Below are positions 55,860-63,765 of a stretch of 64,000 bases of DNA, in pieces. The stretch is taken from contig JAHBVK010000017.1 of NCBI GenBank assembly GCA_019637555.1, forward strand, positions 35,228 to 99,227, given 5' to 3'. Below the pieces are notes generated by a model, which saw only the letters and a program-made list of their open reading frames with translations, searched no databases and had not been told where the DNA came from. The translations under genes and the position numbers were made by a program. How positions within the stretch are numbered: the stretch's first letter is position 1; every line of letters starts with the position of its first letter. This DNA comes from Anaerolineae bacterium. GTDB taxonomy: Bacteria > Chloroflexota > Anaerolineae > Aggregatilineales > UBA2796.

Positions 55860-57173
55860 TTAGGGCGTGACGGCGAGCGTCTTGCGCGCTGCAGCCCATG
55901 CCTCGTTAGCGGCTTTCATCAGGTCGTCGAACGACTCAGCGATTTGTCCGCGTCCCGCATCGACGACGGTGGACTGCCACAGACCGCTGCCGTTATTCCA
56001 ACCTACGCCGGATTCCTTATCGATGTTGTTGAGCACGCCTTCTTCACCAGCTTTGGCAGGCGTATCCAGCACGAACTCCACACCAGCTTCCGCGAAGGCA
56101 TCATACTGGGACGGCAGTTTGGCACCGATAAGCGGTGGGATACCACCTTCATCAAAGGCGAAGTTGGACTCTTCGAGGAACCACGTCACAAAGGCTTTCG
56201 CCACTTCCTGATTCGGGCTGTTCTTGTTCACGGCGATCTTGTAGTCGCCACCTGCGCCCGCGTACTGCTTGCCATTGACGCTGGTGGGCCATGGCATGTA
56301 ACCGATCACGTTGGCATCCTTACCAGCGGCGACGGCGGCGGCTTGCATCTGGCTGATCGCCCACGAGCCGAGCACCATCACACCGATCTCACCATTAGCG
56401 ATCATCGGCTTGGAGAGTTCCCAATCGGTAGTGGTGGGGTCTTTCTCGGTGTAGCCTGCTTTGACCGCATCGTAGAGCAGCTTGTACGAGTTGTACAGCG
56501 GCGTACCTTCCGCGAAGGGGGCATCCAAGTGCGGCAGCTTGATGTTCACGTAGTCGGGATCGGCGCTGAACGCCTGAATACCCGTATTCCACTGGGTTAG
56601 TGCCCAACCAGCGTGATAGTTGGTGTACAGCGGGACGGCTTGGGTGTTTTCCTTGATCGCCTTCAACGCTGCCATGAATTCTTCAGGAGTCTTGGGTACA
56701 GAGGTGACGCCAGCAGCCTTGAAGACATCTTTGTTGTAGAGGATGCCGTTGGCATTGCCAGTCGTAGCGATGCCGTACACAGTGCCGCCGAACGCGCCTT
56801 CATTGATGAACTGATATTTCTGTCCCAGTTCTTCGACTGTCCCTAGCGGGCTGAAGAAATCGGGATACTTGTCCGGCGAGAGTGAGGGCGGGATGTTGAG
56901 CACGTCACCGTAGTCGGTGGTGTTCAGACGGGTCGCCACTTCACCAGCGTAGTCGGTGATCGTTTCCCAGTTCACGGTCACATCCGGATGCAGCTTCTTG
57001 AATTCTTCCGAGTAGCGGGCGAGCGTGCCGTCTTTATCGCGGTCTGTGCGATGCGACAGCACCGTGATCGTGCCCGATAGCCCCTGCGCTTTGGTTGCGC
57101 TGCCACGCGCCGCGAAGATCAGAGTCAACGCCACGAGTATGAGCAAAAACTTGTGAAACCGATGGTGAGTCAT
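55860..57173 (-). CDS. Sugar ABC transporter substrate-binding protein, lipobox Cys replaced by Arg
   Basis: 437 residues of the extracellular family 1 binding protein type: ITVLSHRTDRDKDGTLARYSEEFKKLHPDVTVNWE and a late AFVTWFLEE segment. It should hand sugar to the MalFG pore. The signal ends LTLIFAARGSAT; where a lipoprotein would have FAAC-GS, residue 23 is Arg, coded CGT at 57105-57107, one base from TGT. As written the protein would be released or cut by signal peptidase I near AKAQ-G instead of lipid-anchored. ATG 57171-57173 has TGGAGA before it. Confidence 0.94.
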   Translation of the reverse strand: MTHHRFHKFLLILVALTLIFAARGSATKAQGLSGTITVLSHRTDRDKDGTLARYSEEFKKLHPDVTVNWETITDYAGEVATRLNTTDYGDVLNIPPSLSPDKYPDFFSPLGTVEELGQKYQFINEGAFGGTVYGIATTGNANGILYNKDVFKAAGVTSVPKTPEEFMAALKAIKENTQAVPLYTNYHAGWALTQWNTGIQAFSADPDYVNIKLPHLDAPFAEGTPLYNSYKLLYDAVKAGYTEKDPTTTDWELSKPMIANGEIGVMVLGSWAISQMQAAAVAAGKDANVIGYMPWPTSVNGKQYAGAGGDYKIAVNKNSPNQEVAKAFVTWFLEESNFAFDEGGIPPLIGAKLPSQYDAFAEAGVEFVLDTPAKAGEEGVLNNIDKESGVGWNNGSGLWQSTVVDAGRGQIAESFDDLMKAANEAWAAARKTLAVTP

Positions 57174-57295
57174 AATTTAGTTCTCCACATTGAAGTGCGT
57201 AGTAAACAAACACGCTGTTGCTGATTTACTGCTGCTGCTGCGCTGCAATGTCTCCTTTCCCTAAGTGAACGATGGCGTGTTTGGAAGTTAGTAAG

Positions 57296-58324
57296 TTATT
57301 CGCTGGCGCTGACCGATTCTCTGATGATTAAGTTAGTGCCGAGCGTGGTGGTCAGCGCCGGACGCCCCGGATTCTCTGCCCGATCCCGCAGATGGCGCAC
57401 CGCCAGCACACCCATCAGCACCTTATCGACGTGAACGGTGGTCAGCGTGGGGCTGATCTCCTGCGCCAGATCGATGTCGTCGAACCCGATCAGTGAGAGA
57501 TCGTCGGGGATCACCCGCCCCAATTCACGCGCCGCCGCCATCGCTCCCATCGCTACTTCGTCGTTGCAGGCGAAGATCGCGCTGATCGAGGGCGTGCGCC
57601 GTAACAGCGCGAGGGTGGCTTCGTAACCGCCGACGCGCGACAGTGGACTATCTTCGATGTACGTTTGCTCGATGCCCGCCGCTTGCAGCGCTTTCACATA
57701 CCCTTTGCGCCGTTCGCGAATGCTGGGATAGGCGGTGGCGAGGCTGCCCACCAGCCCGATGCGCCTGTGACCGAGATCGATCAGGTGCTGGACGGCGTGG
57801 AACGCGCCCATCAGGTTGTCGCTGACGATGCTGTCGTAAACGCTGCCCGGCGCGTAGCTATCGACCAGCACGACGGGCATATTGGCGGATTTGCCAATGC
57901 GGTGGATGGTGTGTTCAAGGAAGGTGCCGATCATGATGATGCCGTCGACTTGCCGTTCCAGCAGCATCGGCGGCAGCGCGTTGGGGCGGTTCAGTTCATC
58001 GACATCGACGTTAGCGTACATCAGGCTGAGGTTGTGGCGCTGGCACTCGCGGTCAATGCCTGCAATCACATAGGAGTAGAAGGGATTGATCGCCGGATAG
58101 TCCGCCGGATCGCGCTTGGAGATCACGCCAATCACCGACAGCGGCACGGCGTTCGGCGCAGCGATCCGCACCGGATGCTTGTAGCCGAGCATGTTAACTG
58201 CCGAGAGCACGCGGTTGCGTACATCGGCGGAGAAGTTGCCCTTGTTGTTCAAGACGTTGGAGGCAGTACCAACCGATACGCTTGCCTGCTTGGCAACGTC
58301 GCGGATCGTGGGGGAATTGCTCAT
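57296..58324 (-). CDS. LacI family transcriptional regulator
   Basis: 342 residues. The N-terminal helix-turn-helix and hinge are at about 5-58 (TIRDVAKQASVSVGTASNVLNNKGNFSADVRNRVLSAVNMLGY); then a periplasmic-binding-protein-like effector domain (IDGIIMIGTFLE, FDDIDLAQEISPTLTTVHVDK). It lies directly upstream of the binding-protein gene (122 bases) on the same strand and should control the sugar importer in response to the imported sugar. AGGAA precedes ATG 58322-58324. Confidence 0.95.
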   Translation of the reverse strand: MSNSPTIRDVAKQASVSVGTASNVLNNKGNFSADVRNRVLSAVNMLGYKHPVRIAAPNAVPLSVIGVISKRDPADYPAINPFYSYVIAGIDRECQRHNLSLMYANVDVDELNRPNALPPMLLERQVDGIIMIGTFLEHTIHRIGKSANMPVVLVDSYAPGSVYDSIVSDNLMGAFHAVQHLIDLGHRRIGLVGSLATAYPSIRERRKGYVKALQAAGIEQTYIEDSPLSRVGGYEATLALLRRTPSISAIFACNDEVAMGAMAAARELGRVIPDDLSLIGFDDIDLAQEISPTLTTVHVDKVLMGVLAVRHLRDRAENPGRPALTTTLGTNLIIRESVSASE

Positions 58325-58417
58325 CGTGCATTCCTATCGTTCACTGAAGTCACTGAAGTTCGGAATGCACAGTAAAGCATAAATCGGCGTCTCATAGAAA
58401 GCATTACTTTTCACAAA

Positions 58418-58474
58418 AATAACGTTAGTTTATTGAACAAGTTCATTATGAATTGAACAAGGGCAGTTTGTCAA
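58418..58474 (-). promoter_or_regulatory. lacI promoter with operator candidates
   Basis: Minus strand: TTGACA (58474-58469), 18 bases, CATAAT (58450-58445). TGAACAAGTTCA (58434-58445) covers the start point, TTGAACAA is repeated 20 bp apart (58433-58440, 58453-58460), and TAACGTTA (58420-58427), with the central CG usual for LacI-family operators, lies just downstream. Which of these is the LacI site is undecided. Confidence 0.6.
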
Positions 58475-58552
58475 GAGTACTGATACCAAGGTCTTTAACT
58501 AAAGACTGCGCGACACCTTTGTAAGAATTGCATCAGAAATCCACCGATATAC

Positions 58553-58603
58553 TTGACGATATATCGTTATCGTACTATTATTTCGATATATCACGATATA
58601 TCG
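58553..58603 (+). promoter_or_regulatory. padR promoter with three CGATATATCG operators
   Basis: TTGACG (58553-58558), 17 bases, TATTAT (58576-58581). ACGATATATCGT (58556-58567) lies across the -35 and spacer; CGATATATC (58584-58592) and CGATATATCG (58594-58603) follow the -10. A half site CGATATA is at 58545. A strongly autoregulated PadR gene is the simplest reading. Confidence 0.8.
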
Positions 58604-58623
58604 CTATGGAGGCGAGAGGTAAT

Positions 58624-59238
58624 ATGTTCGATCCACGAAGAATGTTCTGGATGAAGCGTCGCGGTTGGGGTGGGTTCCGTGGTGGACCCTTCGGTGATCA
58701 GGAATTTGGTGACGGTCCGTTCGGTAAGGGCGGTCATGGTGGTCCGGGTCGTCAGCGCCAGCGTCGCGGCGACATCAAGTTTGTGCTGCTGGAACTGCTC
58801 AAGGATCAGCCGCGTCACGGTTACGAGCTGATCAAAATCCTGGAGGAGCGATCCAGCGGGTTCTACCGCCCCAGCGCGGGCGTGATCTATCCGACGCTGC
58901 AACTGCTCGAAGAAGAAGGCAGCCTGACCAGCGAAACAACCGACGGCAAGAAGGTGTACACGATCACCGACGCCGGACGTAAGCTGCTGGAAGAGCAGGA
59001 AGAATCATGGGGTCCCGGCTTCGGTCCGCGTTGGGGACATCATTTCAAGCAGAACATGCCGCAGATGATGGAGATGCAGCAGGCGATCCGGCAACTGTTC
59101 GAGAGCACTATGCAGGCAGCCCGCTACGGTACGCCGGAGCAGGTTCAGGCGGTGCAGAAGGTACTCAAATCCGCCGCTAAGGAAGTCCACGCGATTCTGG
59201 CGCAAGCCGATGCGGAATCGGGTAACGATAAAGTCTAG
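58624..59238 (+). CDS. PadR family transcriptional regulator
   Basis: 204 residues from ATG 58624 (GAGAGGT just before); ATG 58606 would add six residues. The first ~45 residues are Gly/Arg/Phe-rich, then the PadR winged helix: DIKFVLLELLKDQPRHGYELIKILEE, PSAGVIYPTLQLLEEEGSLTSETTDGKKVYTITDAG. The C-terminal helical part (QNMPQMMEMQQAIRQLFES) would dimerise. No obvious target gene follows on this strand; a terminator comes 31 bases later, so targets besides itself must be sought elsewhere via the operator sequence. Confidence 0.95.
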   Translation: MFDPRRMFWMKRRGWGGFRGGPFGDQEFGDGPFGKGGHGGPGRQRQRRGDIKFVLLELLKDQPRHGYELIKILEERSSGFYRPSAGVIYPTLQLLEEEGSLTSETTDGKKVYTITDAGRKLLEEQEESWGPGFGPRWGHHFKQNMPQMMEMQQAIRQLFESTMQAARYGTPEQVQAVQKVLKSAAKEVHAILAQADAESGNDKV

Positions 59239-59268
59239 CGACTGAATCTAAGTCCGCAGGCACGAAAC

Positions 59269-59295
59269 GGGGAGACTCTGAGAGTCTCCCCTTGC
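59269..59295 (+). terminator. Terminator after padR
   Basis: Perfect 10-bp stem GGGGAGACTC/GAGTCTCCCC (59269-59278, 59282-59291), loop TGA, then TTGCATT. The U-tract is short. Confidence 0.7.
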
Positions 59296-59324
59296 ATTGC
59301 ATAAGCAAATATATGCCTGTTCAA

Positions 59325-59500
59325 CGCCAGAGGCTAAAGCACTCCGGCTACAAGTAAAGCCCCTAAAACCCGACTGAAGTCGGCTTCGGGAACTGGCATA
59401 GTGTGATAGGCGGCTGAGGTGATCAGAACCGGAGGCGGCTTCAGCCGTCTTTGATTTGTGTTTAGATGTAGCCGGGTTGCTTTAGCTCCCGGCAGCCGGA
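59325..59500. repeat. Dispersed palindromes between padR and the META gene
   Basis: CCAGAGGCTAAAGCACTCCGG, AACCCGACTGAAGTCGGCTT (about 59368), GGAGGCGGCTTCAGCCGTC and GCCGGGTTGCTTTAGCTCCCGG units. With the terminator they fill the 328-base spacer; no gene seen. Confidence 0.65.
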
Positions 59501-59566
59501 TTTGATGCGAACGGGGGATACTTGCATCCCCCGTATTTGTTGCAGCATTAACGCACGACTGAAGGT

Positions 59567-60649
59567 CTAGCCGCTCGTCACGTCGAACGGAGCGGAGAGG
59601 GTGCGGGCTGTACCGGGAACTGCCGCCATGAACACGTAATCCACCGCTGGATCAGCCGTCGTCGGCACACTAACGGTGATCGTGAATGCACCGTCTGCAT
59701 CGCTGATCACCTGTCCAATCGGTTCGTAAACGTCGCCTTGCGCCGGTCCGAACGCGATCACAATCTCGCTGTTGGGTGCGAATCCGCTGCCCGTCAGTTC
59801 GACCTCTGTTCCAGCCGCGCCGCTCTGCTGTGATGCTGTCAGTGTCATTGCTGCTACCTTCTCAAACGCCAGCCGACTGCCATCACCATAGCGGATGTAC
59901 AGCCGATCATCGGTCAGACCGTACTGTGAAGCGCCCGCCAGCGCTGCGAAGAAATCCTGTTCGCGTTCCATGATATCGCCAGCTTCGCATGCCATCAGCG
60001 TGGATACTATGTTGCCAAAGGTGATGCTCGTGCCTGTGCGCGTATACGTGCCGGAATAGGAATTGCAGCCGCCGTTACCTGCCGCCTGACCTGCCGCGTC
60101 AAACGTCAGTGTGATCGGATGCGCTACGCCATCCACTTCAGCAGTCGCCTCCGCACCGTCAGGAACCTCATTGATCAGCCGCCACGATGTGCCAGCCAGC
60201 GGATCGTGAGCGGCGCGCACAAAGTGCAGTGATTCCAGATCACCGACGCGCAGGGTGAGCTGCCCTTCGCTGAGATCGTAGCCCGTCACGCTGCCCAGTG
60301 CGCCCAGATAGATCGATTCCTGTGTGGTCATCTGCTCATCCGTACAGGCGCGTTTGGTGCTGACAACCTCGCTCACCGTGATTTCACCATTGTCGCCGAG
60401 CGTATAGGTGCCGTTGTACTGATTGCAGCCCCCATTGCCATTGAAGCGATCTTTGCCCTCGAAGTTCAGCGTAATGCTGCTATCCGGCAGTACCAGCGTC
60501 TGGTGATCCTGTCCGCTGGTAGCGGTGAGCAGCCACGAGGAGCCAGCTAGTCCCGCTGCCTCCGGCGTCTGCGCCAGCGCGGATTGCGTCGCCAGTCCGC
60601 TGATCCCGAACGCGGCGATCCACACCGCCATCAATCGGATAAATTTCAT
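59567..60649 (-). CDS. Secreted protein with two META (HslJ-like) domains
   Basis: 360 residues. Signal peptide of about 26 residues (cleavage near SALA-QT), no lipobox. Two META domains, about 33-145 and 150-265, each with the GNGGCNxYxGTY motif (DRFNGNGGCNQYNGTY and AAGNGGCNSYSGTY) and a later conserved Cys (TKRACTDEQM and TLMACEAGDI) that probably pairs with it. The last ~90 residues are an Ig-like module (SGFAPNSEIVIAFG). E. coli HslJ is a stress-linked lipoprotein; the role here is unknown. Confidence 0.92.
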   Translation of the reverse strand: MKFIRLMAVWIAAFGISGLATQSALAQTPEAAGLAGSSWLLTATSGQDHQTLVLPDSSITLNFEGKDRFNGNGGCNQYNGTYTLGDNGEITVSEVVSTKRACTDEQMTTQESIYLGALGSVTGYDLSEGQLTLRVGDLESLHFVRAAHDPLAGTSWRLINEVPDGAEATAEVDGVAHPITLTFDAAGQAAGNGGCNSYSGTYTRTGTSITFGNIVSTLMACEAGDIMEREQDFFAALAGASQYGLTDDRLYIRYGDGSRLAFEKVAAMTLTASQQSGAAGTEVELTGSGFAPNSEIVIAFGPAQGDVYEPIGQVISDADGAFTITVSVPTTADPAVDYVFMAAVPGTARTLSAPFDVTSG

Positions 60650-61208
60650 GCTGATTTTGCCTTTCTACTTGGATTTGCCTCCTTTTGAGGTAATCCCTTG
60701 AATCAAGGACGCCCACCGTGTAGTGAGCGTTCCAATGATTCAGCGGTTACTCATTTAAGGTTCTAGAGCAATCGCGATGTTTGTCCAAATGCAGACGGAT
60801 GAAACAAGTAACTCGCTTTGCGCACTACATCGACAATTATCCCTATTTGTGAATTAACGCACAATCCGTGCGATTTGTCGTATAATAATGATTGCGGCTT
60901 GATCTACTTAACTTTCACAATGCCTGATGAACTGCCCGAGCCGTGAGGGTATGTCGTGCTAACTCAACTAACGATATCTGCTGCAATAGTGAGAATGAAT
61001 ACAGTGTGCCTGTGTCATAAGTAGTTTGCTGAGGCTTGGTGCATAGGCTGCTTACGCGTTTTGATATTTGTTTACCAAAATCCAGTGCCACGCGCAATCA
61101 CCTCTGCCCGCTTCGCCGCTTACCCTTGGGCTAATAGTTGTTAGCTAGGTAGAGCAAACCAATCAGATCTATTCAGCTTGTATAACTGCGTAATAGGAGG
61201 GCAATATT
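60650..61208. other. 559-base spacer, no gene recognised
   Basis: Contains the ribosome-binding site of the META gene (AGAAAGG on the minus strand), a CTTGAATCAAG palindrome near 60700 and a TATAAT at 60881-60886 without a good -35. Composition becomes more AT-rich toward 61208. Confidence 0.5.
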
Positions 61209-61442
61209 ATGCTCCGTCAAAATATATCGCTGCCACTTCCGACGGCAGTTGATCCCTTATCTCTACTGCTTCCACAGAGCGTTTGGGTAAAAGTGATCGA
61301 GGGTATTCATCCACATACACCGTCTGCAAAGGTTATTGAACAAGCAGTCGCTGCCATGAGTGTTGAGGAAAAAGAATACACTCTAAATCGAGTGAAACAG
61401 GTGAAGGAATACATTGAAATTGTAGAAAAGGCTATCCATTAA
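61209..61442 (+). CDS. Small protein of unknown function
   Basis: 77 residues. ATG 61209 has a strong AGGAGGG site (61196-61202). N-terminal half is hydrophobic and Pro-rich (LPLPTAVDPLSLLLPQSVWVKVIEGIHP), C-terminal half is a charged amphipathic helix (SVEEKEYTLNRVKQVKEYIEIVEKAI). Its upstream and downstream spacers are AT-rich and it borders the phage-like region, so it may be of foreign origin. No family recognised. Confidence 0.7.
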   Translation: MLRQNISLPLPTAVDPLSLLLPQSVWVKVIEGIHPHTPSAKVIEQAVAAMSVEEKEYTLNRVKQVKEYIEIVEKAIH

Positions 61443-61642
61443 ACGATTGCCTGCTTGCCTGTTCGTAAGCCAGGTTACCTGTTCCAGAAAGACCAATGGC
61501 ACTGCTGGACACCTCTGGAACTTTAGCCACCATTCTTCTCTAGTACTCTCCGCGTGTTTACCGATAGTAATAAGTGCGTGTATAGGGATCGCTTCGAGTC
61601 ATTCGATTTCAGTTAACTAGAGGCAACGATACACCACTCCTA

Positions 61643-61733
61643 ATTTCCCATTTTTACACTTAATCTCTGCTCAAAAGTGAGACAACCCTCTCTCTTGTCA
61701 GAACATCGGCTCTGTCGTAAGCTATCGTCACAA
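61643..61733 (+). repeat. Direct repeat A: promoter-like unit with degenerate LexA-type box
   Basis: About 85-90 bases closely matching 62630-62714. Carries TTGTCA (61695-61700), 17 bases, TAAGCT (61718-61723), with the imperfect inverted repeat CAGAAC-N4-GCTCTG (61699-61714) inside the spacer. Lies before the gene at 61791. The remainder of 61443-61790 shows nothing else. Confidence 0.7.
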
Positions 61734-61790
61734 ACACCTGTTGAATAACAACTAATTGTTCGAGATGCATTTTGAGGAAGTTGGCGCTGG

Positions 61791-62162
61791 ATGGCTAAAC
61801 TGCCCACCGGTGATCAGGCGGTTGTGCCAGAGGCGAAGATAACGCGCTACTTGCTCGACCTGACGAGCAAACAGGGTAAACCCAAAGCACAGTTCTTCAT
61901 CGCCTTTGGGTTTACAATGGAAGTGTGGGAATTACTGGCGACAGCACTCAAACAGCACGCCCTTGCACATGACATTGCCAGTGTCCGTGAAACACGCTAC
62001 GGCATCCATTACAATATAGAAGGCGAATTGCAGACACCGGATGAGCGTAATCCGCGCGTGCGAAGTGTCTGGAAGATTGAGAAAGACGCAACCATTCCCG
62101 CGCTGGTGACGGCATATCCTTTAGATGAATTAGATGAAAAGGCAGACGATGCGACCCTTTGA
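61791..62162 (+). CDS. DUF6883-like protein
   Basis: 123 residues. The layout KLPTGDQAVVPEAKITRYLLDLTSKQGKPKAQFFIAFGFTMEVWELLATALKQHA fits the small DUF6883 family as I remember it (GKPKAQFF... then a long helix, then YGIHYNIEGELQTPDERNPRVRSVWKIE). No function is established for it. It overlaps the next gene by 14 bases, an arrangement typical of two-gene modules such as toxin-antitoxin pairs; this is only an analogy. The GAGGAAG upstream is somewhat far from ATG 61791. Confidence 0.7.
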   Translation: MAKLPTGDQAVVPEAKITRYLLDLTSKQGKPKAQFFIAFGFTMEVWELLATALKQHALAHDIASVRETRYGIHYNIEGELQTPDERNPRVRSVWKIEKDATIPALVTAYPLDELDEKADDATL

Positions 62163-62544
62163 CAGCGTGATACTGATTGAAGACTTGAGCGATATGCTTC
62201 GTGCTGGAACAGAAGGCGCGATTGTTGACGCCTATGCAAATGTAGACGATGTGTTTATCGTTGAATTGTTTGACCGTGACGGCAAGACGCTGGACGTGGT
62301 AGACGTGCGTGCCGACCAGATGACGGTGACGCTTGCCGATTTTGTCGCGGGCGAACGGATCGCGCTGCTGGCGGACATTCCCACCCATAAGCTCTTGCGC
62401 GGTCAAGTCGGTGTGATTCAGAAGCGGGTAGGAGTAGGGTTGTATCAGATCGAATTTGCGGAACTCGGCGACAATCCCCCTGTCAGCCTGATCCTGCACG
62501 CCGGACAGATGATGCTCTTACACTGGCAGCCTGCTCAGACGTAG
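62149..62544 (+). CDS. Tandem DUF4926-like protein
   Basis: 131 residues from ATG 62149 (AAAAGG at 62137-62142). Two copies of a DUF4926-like SH3-type pattern: DSVILIEDLSDMLRAGTEGAIVDAY...FIVELFDRDGKTLDVVDV and ERIALLADIPTHKLLRGQVGVIQKR...YQIEFAEL. Single-copy DUF4926 proteins of about 70 residues are often found near small DUF genes; the doubling is less usual. Coupled to the gene before it by overlap. Function unknown. Confidence 0.7.
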   Translation: MRPFDSVILIEDLSDMLRAGTEGAIVDAYANVDDVFIVELFDRDGKTLDVVDVRADQMTVTLADFVAGERIALLADIPTHKLLRGQVGVIQKRVGVGLYQIEFAELGDNPPVSLILHAGQMMLLHWQPAQT

Positions 62545-62629
62545 CCTAGCGCCTGCGATACCGAATCCTCCAAGCCGATCCTAACGGCAACCGCCAGTAG
62601 TGTCTCCACAAGAAGCGATTTTTCTCCTC

Positions 62630-62714
62630 AATTCCCACTTTTGACACTTAACTCTGCTCAAAAGTGAGACAAACGTCTCTCTTGTCAGAACACTTGTTCT
62701 GTCGTAGACTATCC
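62630..62714 (+). repeat. Direct repeat B: promoter-like unit with perfect GAAC-N4-GTTC box
   Basis: Second copy of the repeat at 61643. TTGTCA (62682-62687), 17 bases, TAGACT (62705-62710), with CAGAAC-ACTT-GTTCTG (62686-62701) between, which matches the Gram-positive LexA consensus. Upstream, CACTTTTGA/TCAAAAGTG (62636-62644, 62658-62666) form a second inverted repeat. Lies before the holin-like gene and the terminase. Confidence 0.75.
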
Positions 62715-62798
62715 AACATCACCTAACACAACCAACTGAATACCCGTCCGCACGGACAACCCAACACAGGATCAACATCACAACCGGAGGCATTCACC

Positions 62799-63137
62799 GT
62801 GCCAACCACGCCTAATCTGTTCAGCGATCTTGAGCTGTTCCTGAAGGCGTTCGATCTCGGTGTCGCGGCAGTCGCGCTATTCGTCATGCTGGCGATGGTG
62901 GCAGTGCTGCGCGCGATGGTCGAACGGCTGCGCGATCTGGCGCTGATCGATCAGGAGCAGACGGAGAAGATCGCCCAACTGGAGAAGAAAATGGACGCGG
63001 GCTTGCTCAAGATCGAACTGCGCTTCGATGAGCTACCCGCCCGCCTCAAACGCGAGGTGATCGACGCCCTGCGCCACGAGCGATCCGCGCGCCGACCCTT
63101 GCGCTGGCTGTTCGGAGAGGAACGTGACCACACATGA
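62799..63137 (+). CDS. Small membrane/coiled-coil protein, phage-associated
   Basis: 112 residues from GTG 62799 (GGAGG at 62785-62789). One hydrophobic segment (GVAAVALFVMLAMVAVL, about 21-37) followed by a charged coiled coil (EQTEKIAQLEKKMDAGLLKIELRFDELPARLKREVIDALR). It overlaps the terminase gene by 14 bases. Size, layout and position would fit a holin-like or structural phage protein, but no family is recognised. Confidence 0.7.
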   Translation: MPTTPNLFSDLELFLKAFDLGVAAVALFVMLAMVAVLRAMVERLRDLALIDQEQTEKIAQLEKKMDAGLLKIELRFDELPARLKREVIDALRHERSARRPLRWLFGEERDHT

Positions 63138-63765
63138 TCAGGAGCAAGAGCAAGCGCCTCAGATCGACACCTTCAAGCAGTTCGTCCAGTTCAACCGTCC
63201 CGACTTCGAGTTCAACTGGCATCACAACGTCATCTGCGATCATCTAGACCGCTTCGTACACGGCGAGATCAGGCGGCTGATGTTGATGATGCCACCGCGT
63301 CACAGCAAGACGGAATTGATCTCGCGCCAACTGCCCGCCTACCTGTTCGCGCTCAATCCGGACATCAGCATCATCGCCTGTTCGCACACGGCAATGCTGG
63401 CGAACTTCAACAACCGCGATGTGCGCCGTTACATGGAGGCAGCCAAGTACATCAACCGATTCCCAAAAACCAGACTCCCGACGGCAAAGGATCGCAACTA
63501 TGTGCGCCAGCAAGACCTGTTCGAGATCGCGGATCGGCGTGGCTACTATCGCAGCGCGGGCGTCGGCGGCGCGATCACGGGCATGGGCTTCAACGTCGGC
63601 ATCATCGACGATCCGATCAAGAATCGCGCCGACGCCAACTCGGAGACGCACCGCGAGATGATCTGGGACTGGTACACCAGCACGTCAGGTTTTGGGGAAG
63701 GGGGTATCTCTGCAAAAGCCCTTTTCTCGACGGGGGCTTTTGCAGAGAGGATTAATACATTCTAA
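63124..63765 (+). CDS. terL: Phage terminase large subunit, N-terminal part, interrupted
   Basis: 213 codons from GTG 63124 (GGAGAGG before it). The ATPase half of a DNA-packaging motor: FNWHHNVICDHLDRFV, the deviant Walker A MMPPRHSKTELISR (55-68) and Walker B VGIIDDPIKN, then SETHREMIWDWYTST. After that the homology ends abruptly and the frame runs into unrelated GFGEGGISAKALFSTG and a stop; the nuclease half (about 250 residues) is missing. The break is near 63685. A recombinase-like gene on the other strand starts right after, so an insertion is the likely cause. Confidence 0.88.
   Translation: MTTHDQEQEQAPQIDTFKQFVQFNRPDFEFNWHHNVICDHLDRFVHGEIRRLMLMMPPRHSKTELISRQLPAYLFALNPDISIIACSHTAMLANFNNRDVRRYMEAAKYINRFPKTRLPTAKDRNYVRQQDLFEIADRRGYYRSAGVGGAITGMGFNVGIIDDPIKNRADANSETHREMIWDWYTSTSGFGEGGISAKALFSTGAFAERINTF
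63707..63748. repeat. 15-bp perfect inverted repeat at the terminase break
   Basis: TCTCTGCAAAAGCCC (63707-63721) and GGGCTTTTGCAGAGA (63734-63748) with a 12-base loop. It lies between the broken terminase and the stop codon of the recombinase-like gene. It may be the terminator of that gene, an element end or part of an attachment site; no U-tract follows in either direction. Confidence 0.85.
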
